64,000 nucleotides of DNA from Closterium sp. NIES-65 (taxonomy: Eukaryota > Streptophyta > Zygnematophyceae > Desmidiales > Closteriaceae). Numbering within the stretch: position 1 is the stretch's first letter; the number at the start of each line of letters is the position of its first letter. A program made the position numbers and the translations under genes. Positions 1 to 11,833 of the stretch are shown here, one piece after another. The notes beneath the pieces were generated by a model. The model ran no database searches and was not told where the DNA came from. It worked only from the letters and a program-made list of their open reading frames with translations. Location of the stretch: contig CANXME010002583.1 in the NCBI GenBank assembly GCA_948144175.1, positions 62,001-126,000 of the forward strand, in the 5' to 3' direction.

Positions 1-58
1 GCTACTAAGCCTAGGCCGTCCTACACTTTCACCTACTTAGCAAGTAAGGATTTTGATA
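1..58 (+). repeat. 3' end of 5' LTR (TRIM element)
   Basis: Repeats the last 58 bases of the LTR ending at 1009; both copies end TTTTGATA, after which the sequences diverge. Confidence 0.85.
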
Positions 59-70
59 TGCTATCAGAGC
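59..70 (+). promoter_or_regulatory. Primer binding site (TRIM element)
   Basis: TGCTATCAGAGC directly follows the LTR and differs by one base from the TGGTATCAGAGC complement of plant initiator tRNA-Met used by many LTR elements. Confidence 0.75.
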
Positions 71-763
71 GTTTTACGTCCTGGCCTGTGGGCCCGCCAA
101 TATGCTTCCGCTGCTATTTTTCCCGCTCGCGCGCCTAGGGCGCGTGGTGATTTTCTCTTGTCCCGCCCACGGTTGGCGAGTGACTCCTTCTCTGCCCGTC
201 GCGCGCCCCGTGGCACGCGACGGTGCCCTAAACCTGCCCGTCGTGCGCCCCGTGGCACGCGACGGGCCCTCTCCGCACTTGCTCTCCCTGCAGCCGCCCC
301 TGACCTACCTGCGCCGACACAATGTAGCCGCTCTGCAGCTTTCTTCCCGCCCACCCCCTCCTCCTTTGTCTCCCTGCAGCCGTGGGGAGGAGGGTATGGG
401 GGTGGCGGGTGTTGGAGTGTTGGGTCGTATCCTTCCCTTCCCCTCCTCTTCCTTTTGTTCCCACTACTGCAGCTGCCGCTGGGGGGGAGGGTGTGAGGGT
501 GTGGGGGAGCAAGGGGAGTGGCACCGGGGTGGCGGGTGTGAGGCAACCAGCAGCCGTCCCTCCACCTCTCCTCTCTTCCCCCCCTCTCTGCTGCTCCTGC
601 AGCAGTGTGGGGGAGGGGAAGGAGGAGGGTGAGGAGATGGAGGGGGTGACCAGCTAGTGTCAGCCCGCCTGCAGTACCTGCTGTTGCTTGTTTATGATTT
701 TGCATGTGTACCCCTGCAGGTTGTATTCTGCACAAACTCCTGCTGCAGGCAGTTATGGGGGAG

Positions 764-1009
764 TGTCAGAACTTATATTTGTATCTGCCTGTAGCTGTAG
801 TTAGTGTAGCTATTATAAACTTTGTTTGGTGGTGCACCTTCTTTATTTTCCTTTGCTATATGTTCCTTGAAACCTATAGTGAAACCATTTTTTCTTCCCA
901 ACTCACTCGACTCTCACCCTTGGCACGAACTACTCGATCTCGTTGGCCTAGGCTACTAAGCCTAGGCCGTCCTACACTTTCACCTACTTAGCAAGTAAGG
1001 ATTTTGATA
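764..1009 (+). repeat. 3' LTR (TRIM element), 246 bp
   Basis: Starts TGTCAGAAC directly after the purine tract and ends TTTTGATA. A diverged minus-strand relative is at about 6003-6256, and a related LTR starts at 63677. Confidence 0.8.
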
Positions 1010-4000
1010 AACTTTACCCCACATAGCACAACTCACTAAACTCTACCATATTTTGGCACACCCCCATAGACTAAGTGAGGGGTGCCAAGCGTCAGTAGTC
1101 ATACAAGGTCATAAGACCAGTCCAAGAAACACAACACAGCTCAAGGTGGATCACAAAGTCACCACACAGTCTGAGCACACGCAAGAGGCCACAAGGCCAG
1201 TTTAAGAGTTCACATGTATGTATATGATATAGGCACAACCAAAGCAAGAGATAATAAATGAGACTACAACACCCTAGGACTTGTCTCAACAAGGCCTAAC
1301 TGCACACAGAACCTGCGGTGGTCACCAGGCGGAAGGGCCTTGGTAAAAATGTCTGCAGTGTTGTCCTCGGACGTCACGAAGTCCAAGTGTGCCTGTCTAC
1401 GTCTCTGCAATTCTCGAAGAACAAAGTACCTGACGTCAATGTGCTACACTCTACTCTCTAGTCGAGGCTCTCGACACGGGAGAATCATAGCCTTGTTGTC
1501 ACCAAACAAGGTCAGTGCAGAGCTCGGCCGCTCACCAAGGTCGGTGAGCAAAAAGGTCAACCAGCGCAGCTCCTGTGCAGCCATGGCTCCAGTGTAGATC
1601 TTGGTCTTAGCACTATATTGCGCAACAGATGAGGACCGAGTCGACCTCCTCAACACAGCGCCAGAGCCCAGGCTGAAACAATACCCCTGAGTAGACTTCT
1701 TAGTCTCGACGTCGTCAGCATAAGAGGAGTTGTAGTAACACGTGAGAACAACAGGCTGTGTCCCTCCAAGCACAAGCCCCATGCCTGATGTAGTCGACAA
1801 GTACTTCGCCACCCTCACAGCAGCCATCTAGTGAAGTGGGCGGTGCCTCTTAGTCGCAACGAAGCGAGCAAGGACGCTGAGAGGGAAGGCGAGGTCCGGG
1901 CGAGTACAAGTCATCAGGTACATGAGGCAGCCCACTAGCTCTGCGTAAGGACCACTGGGCTCAAAGGGCTCGTCGGGGAAAGGGCCGGTGAGCCCAAGGC
2001 CCTGACACTGCCTCAACGTAGGAGCGAGGAGTCGGTATGTCAACCGCGTCGGGGTCTCCTTCAGGGGCTAGCAGCATGGCGCAGAGATGAGGCAAAGCGG
2101 CTGCCAAGAACTTAAGCTCAAACTGCCTGTCCTATAGAACGTCACATCCAAGGGCAGACTTACCCCCGATTGTCAGAGGACAGGTAGGAGGAGCAGCCGC
2201 CACTCGGGTGGCGTAGTCTAGGCGGCGAGTAGTGGCGAACTCAACAACAGCGGCAGTAAGAGCCGAAACAGACGACAAAGGGGCACGAGGGTCCATAACA
2301 AGGGAGGCGAGAACACGAGAGAGAACAGGACGGTACGTGCGTAGTAGTTAGTAATAGGGGTCGAGGAGGAAGCGGTGAGGGACGAATCAAGAGAGGAAGG
2401 GAGAACAGACTGAGGAGGACGAGGAGGACTGGAACGAAGCATAATAGTACGGAATTCAGTGACTGGGGACGAGGGGCGAGCACGAGGAGGACAGTGAGTA
2501 GCCCAAGTGTGAGGAGGAGGGGGAGGAGGGGACTCAAACTGAGGGCGAGGGAAAACAGCCGGAGACGAGTCAGGAGGAGAAAATGTAGGACCATAAACAG
2601 GGGGAGACGGGGAGCGGTCGGGCGGAGGAGAAGGGAGACTATGGGCCCAAAGGCCACTCACAGGGGCCAATGAGTCCTGTAAGGGCGGGGGCTCTAGCAA
2701 CGGCTGCTGGTGCTGCTGCTGCGGCTGCTGCTGCGGCTGCTGCTACGCCAGTCGCTGCTGCTCTTACTGCTGGTGCTCCAGCTCTAGCCTCTGCAGCTCC
2801 TGCTGCTGCCGCTCTAGCTCCAGCCTCTCCTGCGCCAACCTCTCCAGCTCCTCACGCTCAAGTCGAAGAAGAGCATGGTGTCAGTCCGGGTAGCGGTGGG
2901 GAGGCGGTGCTGGTACCGTAGAAGTAGTAGCACCGACTCTGTCCTCCTCAGCTCCAGTAACCCCAGAACGCGCACCTCCAACTCTAACACGACCAGCTCC
3001 AGTACCCTCAGCCTCAGTGCCAGCCAGACCTGCACCCCCAGAAGTAGCACCTCCAGGGACAACACCCTCAACGCCAACACCCCCAGAACCCGTACCTCTG
3101 GTAGCAGCACCCTCAGCTCTAACAACCCCCGAGCTAGCTCCTCCAGGGTCCGCACCTCCAACACCAACACCTCCTAAGTTTGTGGGAACCTGCGGCTGAA
3201 ACGCTGACAGCGACTGTGAGGACGACTCTAGGGACGGGGACCGGACCTGACGCACTACTGAGGGGAGGGGGGTGACGTGTGACACACCTGACGGGGCAAG
3301 ACCAGGGGGGGCGGGTGTACCAGAGGAGTAGGAGCAGGAGGAAGAGTGGGGGCAAGAAAAAGGGGAAGGGGGGGAACCGGGAGACCTCGACACGGGTACC
3401 GGGCGTAGTAGGAGACAGAGACGTCGAACCTGATGTCACGAGAGTCGAGGAAACGGTGGAGGGGCGAGTGGTAAGAGGTGTAGTCAGAGGAGCCCTCAGG
3501 AAAACAACGGAAGACACAAGGGAGGGTGCGGGGCGAGAGATTGTCCGCAGAGGTGTCGCAGACAAGCGCAGGACAGCCCCAGACACAAAACTGTGACGCA
3601 ACACCAGGGGACCCGGTCCAAGGACTGGTCGGTGAAGCCCCTGGCCGAGAGATACGAGGCCAGAGGTTTAGCTAGTGAGCGACGTAGCGAACCGCGTAGG
3701 GCCACAGGAAATGGGCCGCACGGGCATGGATCATGGAGGTGCGCGCGATCCCCATGACCAAGCCTATGTGGCACATAGCCGACCCTCAACACAAGGAGTG
3801 CACGAAGGCGCAGGCAAGGGAGGGAGTGACGGGAAGACGCGTAGGAGACCTGAGATAAGACGCTGGCTAGCCATGATGCAAAGGCGCGGGAGAGACGGCT
3901 GACCAAGGCGGTGATGCAACAGGACGGTGGGGTGTGCATGCGACCGACACGAGCACAACGTAACAGCCTGACCAGACGCAACGACATGGCCGGACGCAGC

Positions 4001-4899
4001 TACCTGAGGAGGGGTGGTGTGCAGTGTAAAAAGGCCGGAGCTAGGCTCCTGGTGAAAAGTAGCCAAAGGGGCGTACGTGTCGCCATCCACGCAGGACCCG
4101 AAACTCTCCGACGGAGGAAACCAAATACCGACGTGACGGTTCTTAAGGTATCGCACACCCACCAAGTTCCTGGAGAACGAGGGGATGTGAGAGACCAGTC
4201 AGAATACCCGAGGGGACGGCCGGGCACGGAAGAGTAGTAGAGCTGCAAGCAACGACTGGTCATGAGGTAGGATCAGCCAGTGCAACAGAAATTGGTGCAG
4301 TAAGCGGTGTAAGAGTGGTGCGGTCGTGGAAGAAACACTGCGATGCGCCAGAGTCCAACGTGAAGGAGAGCAACCAATCCGCCAAAGTGTTACCTGGGCT
4401 AGGGTCTAAACAAGAACCTACGCTAGCAACAGGCAAAGAGCCTAAACTACGAACAGACAAGTAAACAAATCCAGGAGCACTGTAATCAACATCAGCATAC
4501 ATAGCATGCACAAATCCTAAAGCATCAAGTAACTCGGACACAGACATGTCCCACAGCGTGGGACCGTGTGTCTTAATGAGGGGCAGCCGGTCAGGAGCAG
4601 GGCCTAGGCCGCACTCCGCACGCACGCGGTCAGTGAGCTGAGCAAAGCACTGACAGGGTGGGTGGAAGCGACCGCAGAGGAAGCCCTGACGAGTACCCGT
4701 CCAAACAACGTACTGATAGGGCGGGGGGGTGATACCATGCAACGCGAGGCTAGGCGGTCCACTGCCACGACCAACACTACCTGGCCCGCGAGTTCCCTAC
4801 TGGGAAGACGACTGCTGCATCTGCCGCTGACATGGACGGTGCTGTTGCGCATGCAGCCGCTGCTGCTGCTGTGGCTGTTGCTGACGCTGGGCCGTGTAT
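1010..4899 (-). mobile_element. copia-1: decayed Ty1/copia element, 3' portion
   Basis: Minus-strand copia remnant. It comprises a 49-base LTR stub (1010-1058) cut by the TRIM insertion, a polypurine tract (complement of 1059-1070), a 3' untranslated tail, broken pol, and the protease end of gag-pol. The gypsy element interrupts it after 4904, and its gag resumes at 12227. Its Gag resembles the gag-only element at 62.3-63.6 kb more than copia-2 or copia-4. Confidence 0.8.
1264..4899 (-). pseudogene. copia-1 pol remnant with integrase and RT cores deleted
   Basis: Read right to left: a Cys/His motif (CGRFH near 4675), protease with intact DSGAS near 4350, and the GAG-pre-integrase HHRLG region near 3930. 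The frame is then lost where the DDE integrase core should be. Post-integrase sequence resumes near 3700, followed by a low-complexity linker (about 2700-3300). Next comes the conserved stretch before the RT, and then a direct jump (about 2040) to the post-RT PSGPYAELVGC motif. Copia RNase H follows (1830-1270), ending at a TAG complement at 1264-1266. The YVDD segment is absent. Many stops and frameshifts. This is a dead copy of the polyprotein that normally matures, cuts, copies and integrates the element. Confidence 0.75.
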
Positions 4900-4904
4900 C
4901 AGGC

Positions 4905-5287
4905 TGTGAGAGTACGACGGCTTATGCCAGCTATGCTTGCTTGCCTCTACTTTATCATGCTATTTCTAGCATAGGATAATCATATGCATGCATGAATTGC
5001 TTGATTTCCTAGGCTAGGTGCTTTCCTATATTTTATTATAGTTATAGCACCGAGCTAGGTTGCGTGCACCGAATTCTGGCTTTTCGTTTGCCACCGAATT
5101 GCCTTCTATCGAATTCGGTAAGGATCTGTTCGGGACGCTTCGCGACCCGCGGAACCTTCGCGTAACACCTGGTTACGGGGCCTTGTGTCGAGCCTATATA
5201 TAGCCTCGTGTTGTACCCAGGTGGACATTCAATTCAATTCGACTCAATTCTCATTCTCTTTTCTGAACTCGATCCTAGATCCTCACA
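4905..5287 (+). repeat. Gypsy 5' LTR (383 bp)
   Basis: Begins TGTGAGAGTACG and ends CCTCACA; the partner is 11834-12221. Confidence 0.93.
5195..5203 (+). promoter_or_regulatory. Putative TATA box in gypsy 5' LTR
   Basis: TATATATAG about 90 bases before the LTR end, in the place expected for the element's RNA polymerase II promoter. Conserved in the 3' LTR. Confidence 0.5.
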
Positions 5288-5289
5288 CT

Positions 5290-5302
5290 TGGTATCAGAG
5301 CG
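5290..5302 (+). promoter_or_regulatory. Gypsy primer binding site
   Basis: TGGTATCAGAGCG two bases after the LTR, complementary to the 3' end of plant initiator tRNA-Met. Confidence 0.85.
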
Positions 5303-5438
5303 GGTTTACACGCGAGGTCTTCAACCGCTTAGTTCCGGCCTTTACAAACCGGGGGGGCGACGACGAAAGCGCCGATACGGGTATGTAAAACCAGTTCCGC
5401 GCAATTTTTCTAAGTCCCCCTCGATTCGGTTTTCGAAC

Positions 5439-5568
5439 TGTCAAAATTAGAAGAAAGAAAGAGGATTGAATTAGCAAGAATGAGGATACAAATAGCAAAC
5501 CCTAGAAGGGTTGTACTCGCTATAGAGCACCCCACTACAGGCTAGAACAATAAGATAATATTCTGACA
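5439..5568 (-). repeat. 3' LTR of chimeric element
   Basis: 130 bp; on the minus strand begins TGTCAGAATATT and ends TTTTGACA. Confidence 0.85.
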
Positions 5569-6002
5569 CACCCCCATAGCCAAAGTGGGGTGTAATCAGC
5601 AGAGCAGGCAAAGCAAAACAAGCTCAGGGTGGATCACAATGTCACCACACATTCTGAGCACAAGTTCAAGAAGAAATAGTTTAGAGTTTACAATTATAAG
5701 CAAAGCTAGTAATAGTCACAACGGGCAAGTGAGGAGGAGGAGGGAGAGTGAGGGGAGAGGAGACAGGAGGCGTCGGCTGAAGCTGCAGACACACGGGCAA
5801 CAGGAGGCAGACTGGCACAGCGGCTACCGGACAGCGCCCGGACTACAGGGGTAACAGGCCCCGCGGCTCAAATAGCGGCGGACGGGCAACGGACCCACGA
5901 GCGGCTGGCACAGCTGGCTACGACTGGGCTACCGGGACAGCGCCCCGGACTACAGGTGCTGCTGACGACAAACTGGCAACCTCCGCTCATCCTCCCGTGT
6001 CG

Positions 6003-6256
6003 AAGTTAAAGTAGATTAAGTTGAAAGGTGAGGGGCCTAGGCTTAGTAGCTTAGGCCCTTAACTAGGTATCGAGCGGGTTTTTTACCTAGGGTGAGAGTC
6101 GAGTGAGTTGAGAGAGGAAAATTGGAGAATGGAGTTTCACTATAGGATTCGAGATACATATAGCAAAGGAACACATGAAGGGGTGCACCACCTACAAATT
6201 TAATAACTACACTACAGCTAGAACTTCATGCAGTTATAATAAATATGATTTTGACA
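6003..6256 (-). repeat. Diverged TRIM-family LTR inside the chimeric element
   Basis: On the minus strand it starts TGTCAAAATC and shares with 764-1009 the blocks GGTGGTGCACC, CCTTTGCTATATG, CTATAGTGAAAC, CAACTCACTCGACTCTCACC and GCTACTAAGCCTAGGCC. Confidence 0.7.
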
Positions 6257-6448
6257 TCCCGCACACAGTCCCACCCCCCTGATACACACCCACTGCTACA
6301 CCACTAGCTCTACTCCCACGCACCCCCCTAAAACCCTAAACCCCAGTCTCCCACACAACCACCCCCCTCAGCGACAGCTGCAGCAGTGGGAGACGAAGGA
6401 GGAGGAGGAGAAAGGGAGGAAGGCACACCAGCCACCCCCATACCGAAC

Positions 6449-6578
6449 TGTCAAAATTAGAAGAAAGAAAGAGGATTGAACTAGCAAGAATGAGGATACA
6501 AATAGCAAACCCTAGAAGGGTTGTACTCGCTATAGAGCACCCCACTACAGGCTAGAACAATAAGATAATATTCTGACA
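6449..6578 (-). repeat. 5' LTR of chimeric element
   Basis: Differs from 5439-5568 by about one base; followed by the CGAAC duplication. Confidence 0.85.
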
Positions 6579-6861
6579 CGAACACCCCTCAGATTTACTG
6601 GTGGAAAGGTTGGAGTTTCGACCGTTCGATCGAGTTTCATCTCAACGGCCCAGAGAATTTCGCCCCAAAAAGTTGGAATTTGGAGCGTCGGATCGATTTT
6701 CTCCTCAACGGCCAAGATCGGACGCGAATTTCGCCTAAGGGAGATTTACGCAACCTACAGAATTCGCGCTCGTCGATTCTACAGTCGATTTGACTCGCAG
6801 TAAGTCGTCCAGCACCTAGAATTCGATTATTTTCGTCGCGCATCTTCCTGTAAATCACCAA

Positions 6862-7839
6862 ATGGAGGGCCAAGGCGACAACTACGCGACTACGAGCGAC
6901 ATCGCGAGCCTCCGCACCGACATGGAGCAGATGCAGGCGACGCTTCGTCGACTCGAGGCTTTTCTGACAAGCTAACCAGGGTTCGGCACCGCAGCAGCAG
7001 CGACCATAGCGACTGCAGCACCGACAACTCCAGCAGCAGTGGCGACACCGACATTTCACGGACCAATGGCACCACTGTCGACGAACCTCGAAGCAGCACG
7101 ACCGAGGCTCCCGGAGGCGTTCGATCCAAGCGCGAAGGGATCCGACGTCCGGCGATTCGTGGCCACCCTCGAAATTTACTTCGAGGCCATTGGCTGTTCG
7201 ACCCCGCAACACGACGCAGCAAGGATTCGGCTCGCAGCGACACTGTTACGTGGACCGGCTCTCGAATGGATTTACTACACCGACGTAGCCCGCGGGGAGA
7301 AAACGTGGCAGCACTTTCGGGCAGATTTAATCGAGCGTTTCGAACCAATTAATACAACCTACATGGCGCGGCAGCAGATACACCGACACAAGCAATACAG
7401 TAGTGTAACACAGTACATGCAGCAGATGGAGTTACTGTTCAACCGCATCACCGACCTGACCGAAGGCGAAAAAATCCAGGCGTACACCGAAGGATTAAAA
7501 ATGGAAATTCGGCGGCAGGTGATTGCGGCGAATTACAACAGCTACACAGACATCGTGCGTGCTGCCGAGCGATACGACGTGCTGACTCGAAGTCAACCCG
7601 AAACACGACGCTTCACGCCGAACCGTACATTCGGCACGGAGCGATCGGCACCCCCCACGTTCACCGAACCGATGGATATCAACAAATACGACGCGAAGCA
7701 GCAGCCGACAAAATGCGAATTTTGCGGCGCAGCGGGACATCAGTTTTTGTCGTGCTACAAAATGAAGAAAGCACGTGCGGCACTCCGGGACGGAAACAGT
7801 GGACCACCCCCGAAGTCAAAAAACGGGAATCGCCAGTAG
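6862..7839 (+). pseudogene. Gypsy gag (one in-frame TAA)
   Basis: Starts at ATG 6862. A short coiled N-terminus ends at TAA 6973-6975, and the same frame then reads through to TAG 7837-7839. The conserved retrotransposon Gag core (FEAIG, LRGPALEW, FEPIN, ARQQIHRHKQ) lies at about residues 95-215. A zinc knuckle of CX2CX4HX4C form (CEFCGAAGHQFLSC) near residue 285 would bind genomic RNA. Gag forms the virus-like particle. The TAA is probably a mutation, because coding character is seen on both sides. An overlapping open stretch in another frame (about 7713-8055) may be the original link to pol. Confidence 0.8.
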
Positions 7840-7989
7840 CCGCGGATCGACCTGGCGATCGCCTAAAGATCCGAAAAGCAGGAAAAGGCGACGACGTGGC
7901 GACTTCGGAGCGGGTGAAAAAAGGAGAAAATGATGGCGCGAATTTAAAACGTCACGACCGGCCGGCATCAGGGGAAATCGCCGAGGCGA

Positions 7990-10900
7990 ATGGAGGCTCC
8001 GCGAAAAAAATACTCTGCACCGACCGGGAAACTCCAGCCGAACACCCACGAAAGTAAGAATTCGTTAAAAGTATCCTATAAAGATGCTCTAACGAAGAAT
8101 ATTGCTTCTCGTGGTTTACAAGCCTTCAAAAAATTCAGGGGAGGTCTAGAGGCCAAGAAAAAGCCTTTAGAAATTATTCAGGTACCTGAGAAGTTGGGCA
8201 AAATACTACGGAGCGTAGAGAAGGGTCGTGCGTTCCGTGGAGTTAATATTCTCTCCCCGCAGCACAGTGTTAAGGCTCCCCGTCGCCCACAGGTGAAGCC
8301 TACACAGCTGCCAAGGCTTAGAGGAGACATCCAGGCTCAGGAAAAATTATACAAGCCTCGGAAAAATCCTCCTACCCCCCAGGTGAAGTTGGAAAGTGCT
8401 GAGTCAAGTATAGGAAAAAGGGAAGGTATTAAGTTTGATGTACCCTATGATCCTGTTAACGAGACCCTCTTTGGCTACTCAGCACAGCAGAAACCACTAC
8501 TCCTCAAGGTGTTATGCAATGGGCGACGCCTCCAGGCATTGGTGGACAGCGGTGCATCTCACTCGGTGTGTGACCGCGGAGCATTGGAGAAAATTGGAGA
8601 GAAGGCGGAAGAGACCCAGTTTTCAGCAACCATGGTGGACGGTACGAAGCTTCCTATCCACGGCGAAGCATCACTGCAACTGCATATAGGTGCGTTGAGG
8701 TGGAAGCCGAAGCTACCAGTCACCAACATCAAAGGATTAGATTTTATCTTGGGGCGAGATTTCCTGAAGCGGTTCAACCCCGAGATCGATTGGGTCAACA
8801 GCAAGGTGTGCATCTACAACAATGGGAAGCGGATAGCACTGCGAAGCTGGACGGATACAGGGGACGTACCTGAAACGACACTGGCACGGTTCGAACAGAC
8901 GGTGAACAAGAGTAACACGGGTTACCTAGCACTGGTTATGGCAGCAGCAGAGGAGGAGAAGCCGAGTTCCGAGCTACCTGCAGCAGTGAAAGAGGTCTTG
9001 GAGCAGTACAAGGATATAATGCCCGACGACCTACCTGCAGGCGTACCTCCAGCACGCACCCACGAACACGAGATCGTGGAGGAACCAGGTGCGAAACCCG
9101 TCTCACGTGCACCATACCGACTGAGTCCGACTGAACTGACAGACATGAAAAAACAGATAGAGTATCTACTGGACAGACAACTGATCCACCCATCCACCTC
9201 TCCCTACGGCGCACCAGTTCTCTTCACTCCAAAACCAGACGGCAGTCTACGGATGTGCATCGACTACCGCGCACTGAACAAACAGACAGTCAAAAACAAA
9301 TATCCCATACCGCGCATAGACGACCTACTCGATCAACTGCGTGGAGCAACAGTATTTTCGAAACTGGACCTACGATCGGGCTACTGGCAGATCAAGATGG
9401 CAGACAACTCCGTCCACAAGACAGCGTTCCGTACCAGATACGGCTCCTACGAATACTTGGTGATGCCGTTCGGACTCTGCAATGCACCAGCAACGTTTCA
9501 GGTGGAGATGAATCACATCTTACGACCCCTGCTGGACGAATGCGTGGTGGTGTACCTGGACGACATTCTCATCTACTCCAAGAACATGAAGGAGCACGTG
9601 GAGCATCTGCGGAAGGTGTTCGAGATCCTGCGGAAAAACAAGTTCTACGTGAAGCTGTCAAAGAGCGACTTCGCCCTGAAGAAGGTGCAGTTTCTCGGGC
9701 ACATGGTGAGTGCCGAGGGCGTACACGTGGACCCACGGAAGGTCGAAGCCGTCAAGAAGTGGAAAGTACCAGAGAACGTGAAGGAGTTACAGCAGTTCCT
9801 AGGCTTCGCCAACTACTACAACAGGTTCGTGCTGGAGTACGCTAAGATAGCAGCGCCACTGACCGACCTACTGAAAAAGGATACGCCCTACAAATGGGAT
9901 ACCCTTCATCAGCAAGCCATGGAGCAGCTACAGACAGCACTGACTACAGCGCCAGTACTCATCTTGCCGGATCCAGACAAGGACTACGTGGTGGAAGCAG
10001 ACGCTAGTGACCAAGCAGTCGAAGCAGTACTGATGCAGGATCACGGACGCGGTTTGCAGCCCATCGCCTACCTCAGTAAGAAGCTACACGGAGCAGAACT
10101 AAACTACCCCATTCACGACAAGGAAGCCTTAGCGATAGTCATAGCCTTCAAGGCGTGGAGGTGTTACCTAGAGGGAGCCAAGACTACAGTCTATACTGAC
10201 CACTGCAGTCTCAAATACCTGAAGTCACAGCCGACACTCTCACGACGACAGGTGCGGTGGGTGGACTTCCTGGAAACTCACTTCCACTACGACATCGTCT
10301 ACAAGCCCGGGCTACACAACAAGGCAGACGCGTTGAGCCGCCCCGGACATGTAGCAGGCATCCAGCTCGACGGGATGAACCCTCTGCTCAAGGGTCTATT
10401 CCAACATGGGTACTCCGTGGACGCAGAGATTGCTACAGCACAGACCAAGAAGCTATTACAGTGGGAGAAAGACTTAGCAGTAAGGAAGGGTTCAGGAAAG
10501 ATTTGGGTACCGAATTATGCCCCGCTACGGCAGATCCTATTGGAGGAGTTTCACGACGTACCTTACGCGGGACATTTCGGGAGCAACAAGACGTTAGCAG
10601 GGATAGCTAAGTATTAATACTGCCCCGGGATGGCAGCAGACGTGCAACAGTTCGTCACCTCTTGCGACACGTGCCAGCGGATGAAGAGCAGCAAGCAGAA
10701 AAAAGCAGGGTTACTTCAGCCTCTACCCGTACCGGAGCAGCCATGGCAGGTCGTTAGCCTCGACTTCATCACAGGGCTTCCTTCGACCTCACGGGGACAT
10801 GATTCCATCCTCGTGGTGATCGATAAGTTCTCCAAAATGGGTCACTTCATACCGACCAACGCCACAGCTACAGCTGAAGCAACTGCTCGACTCTTCTTCG

Positions 10901-11823
10901 ACCGCATCATCACCATCCACGGCATCCCCGCTACACTCATCTCAGACGGAGACCCCAAATTCACGAGTAAGTTCTGGAAGGAGCTCATGGGACTGTTGGG
11001 GACAAAGCTTGCAATGTCTTCAGCATACCACCCCCAGACTGACGGACAGACAGAGCGACTCAATCAAGTGGTTGAGCAGTTACTGCGCACAGCTTGCAAG
11101 GACAATGTCAGCCACTCGGACACACAGTTACCAACCCTAGAGTTTGCTTACAACAACGCATCACATGCGGCCACAGGGAAAACTCCTTTCTTCCTGTGTT
11201 ACGGACGGGAACCACTCACACCACAGCAGCCAACTACACCGGCACGCGTCCAAGCCGCACATGACTTCGTCACCACCATGCAACAGCTATGGGAGAAGAC
11301 TCAGCGACGTCTCACCACGATGCAGAACTCCCAGAAGCAGTATGCCGATCGTCAGCGACGTGATCAGTGAGTAGCAGTCGGAGATCAGGTGCTTCTTGAC
11401 ACGCGCAACTTGAACATGTCTCACCTCCCATCCAAACTCCGGCCTCGCTTCTGTGGTCCTTTTCTCGTTGAGGCATAGGTGACACCAGTTACATTCCGCT
11501 TGCGCTTACCAGATACATGGAAGCTTCACAACACTTTCCATGTCCAGCTACTGAAGCCCTACAAGGACCCCAACCAACAGTTCCAGGGACGGCAACTACC
11601 GCCACCACCACCTGTTCTCATACAGGATGAACCCGAGTACGAGATCGAGCGCGTTCTCTCTCATCGGCGCCGCGGTGGCAAGACCCTCGAGTTCCTGATA
11701 CGCTGGAAGGGATACGACCCCACTGAGGACAGTTGGGTTGCATAAGCTGATATGGGCAACGCACGCCGTGCTCTCAAGGACTATCTTGTCAAGCAGGGTG
11801 TATCTCACGCCACCCAGCTTTGA
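7990..11823 (+). pseudogene. Gypsy pol: protease-RT-RNase H-integrase-chromodomain, nonsense-mutated
   Basis: One frame carries all domains: aspartic protease (LVDSGAS near 8538), reverse transcriptase with YLDD at 9553-9564, RNase H near 10000-10320, integrase zinc finger (H/H/C/C, about 10550-10680), DDE core (DFITG near 10760, SDGDPKF near 10945, E in DGQTERLNQ near 11050), and a chromodomain (YEIERVLSH to EDSW, about 11639-11740). The frame is broken only by stop codons: TAA 10615, TGA 11368, TAG 11476 and TAA 11743. It ends at TGA 11821. No frameshift is evident. The chromodomain would guide integration to marked chromatin. Inactive unless the stops are suppressed. Confidence 0.88.
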
Positions 11824-11833
11824 GGGGGGGACG

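Larger units (their letters stand above)
1..1009 (+). mobile_element. TRIM-type non-autonomous LTR retrotransposon (left end outside window)
   Basis: The last 58 bases of an LTR (1-58) recur at 952-1009. Position 59 starts a primer-binding-like sequence, and a polypurine tract (ATGGGGGAG) ends at 763, directly before a TGTCAG LTR start. The roughly 700-base interior has no gag or pol: it is GC-rich, with two tandem hairpin units near 198-264 and alternating G-rich and C-rich blocks. Such short, protein-less LTR elements are known as TRIMs and must be moved by another element's proteins. The LTR and the polypurine end match the gag-only element at the right edge of the window. It interrupts the 3' LTR of copia-1. 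Target duplication cannot be checked because the left LTR is cut. Confidence 0.8.
5439..6578 (-). mobile_element. Chimeric non-coding LTR element inside gypsy leader
   Basis: Two 130-bp direct repeats (5439-5568 and 6449-6578, almost identical) are flanked by the 5-bp duplication CGAAC (5434-5438 and 6579-6583) in the gypsy leader. Read on the minus strand, the part before the 3' LTR ends with CTATGGGGGTG and a tail shared with copia-1, copia-2 and copia-4. The part next to the 5' LTR is instead a piece of the TRIM family: G/C-rich interior (6257-6444) plus most of its LTR (about 6003-6256). No clear primer site and no protein are present, so it is a mosaic, non-autonomous element. Confidence 0.8.

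Noticed and set aside
6444..6583. A third CGAAC next to the right LTR of the chimeric element as evidence for a separate solo insertion
   Set aside because: Five bases can match by chance, and the outer CGAAC pair already explains one insertion of the whole element.
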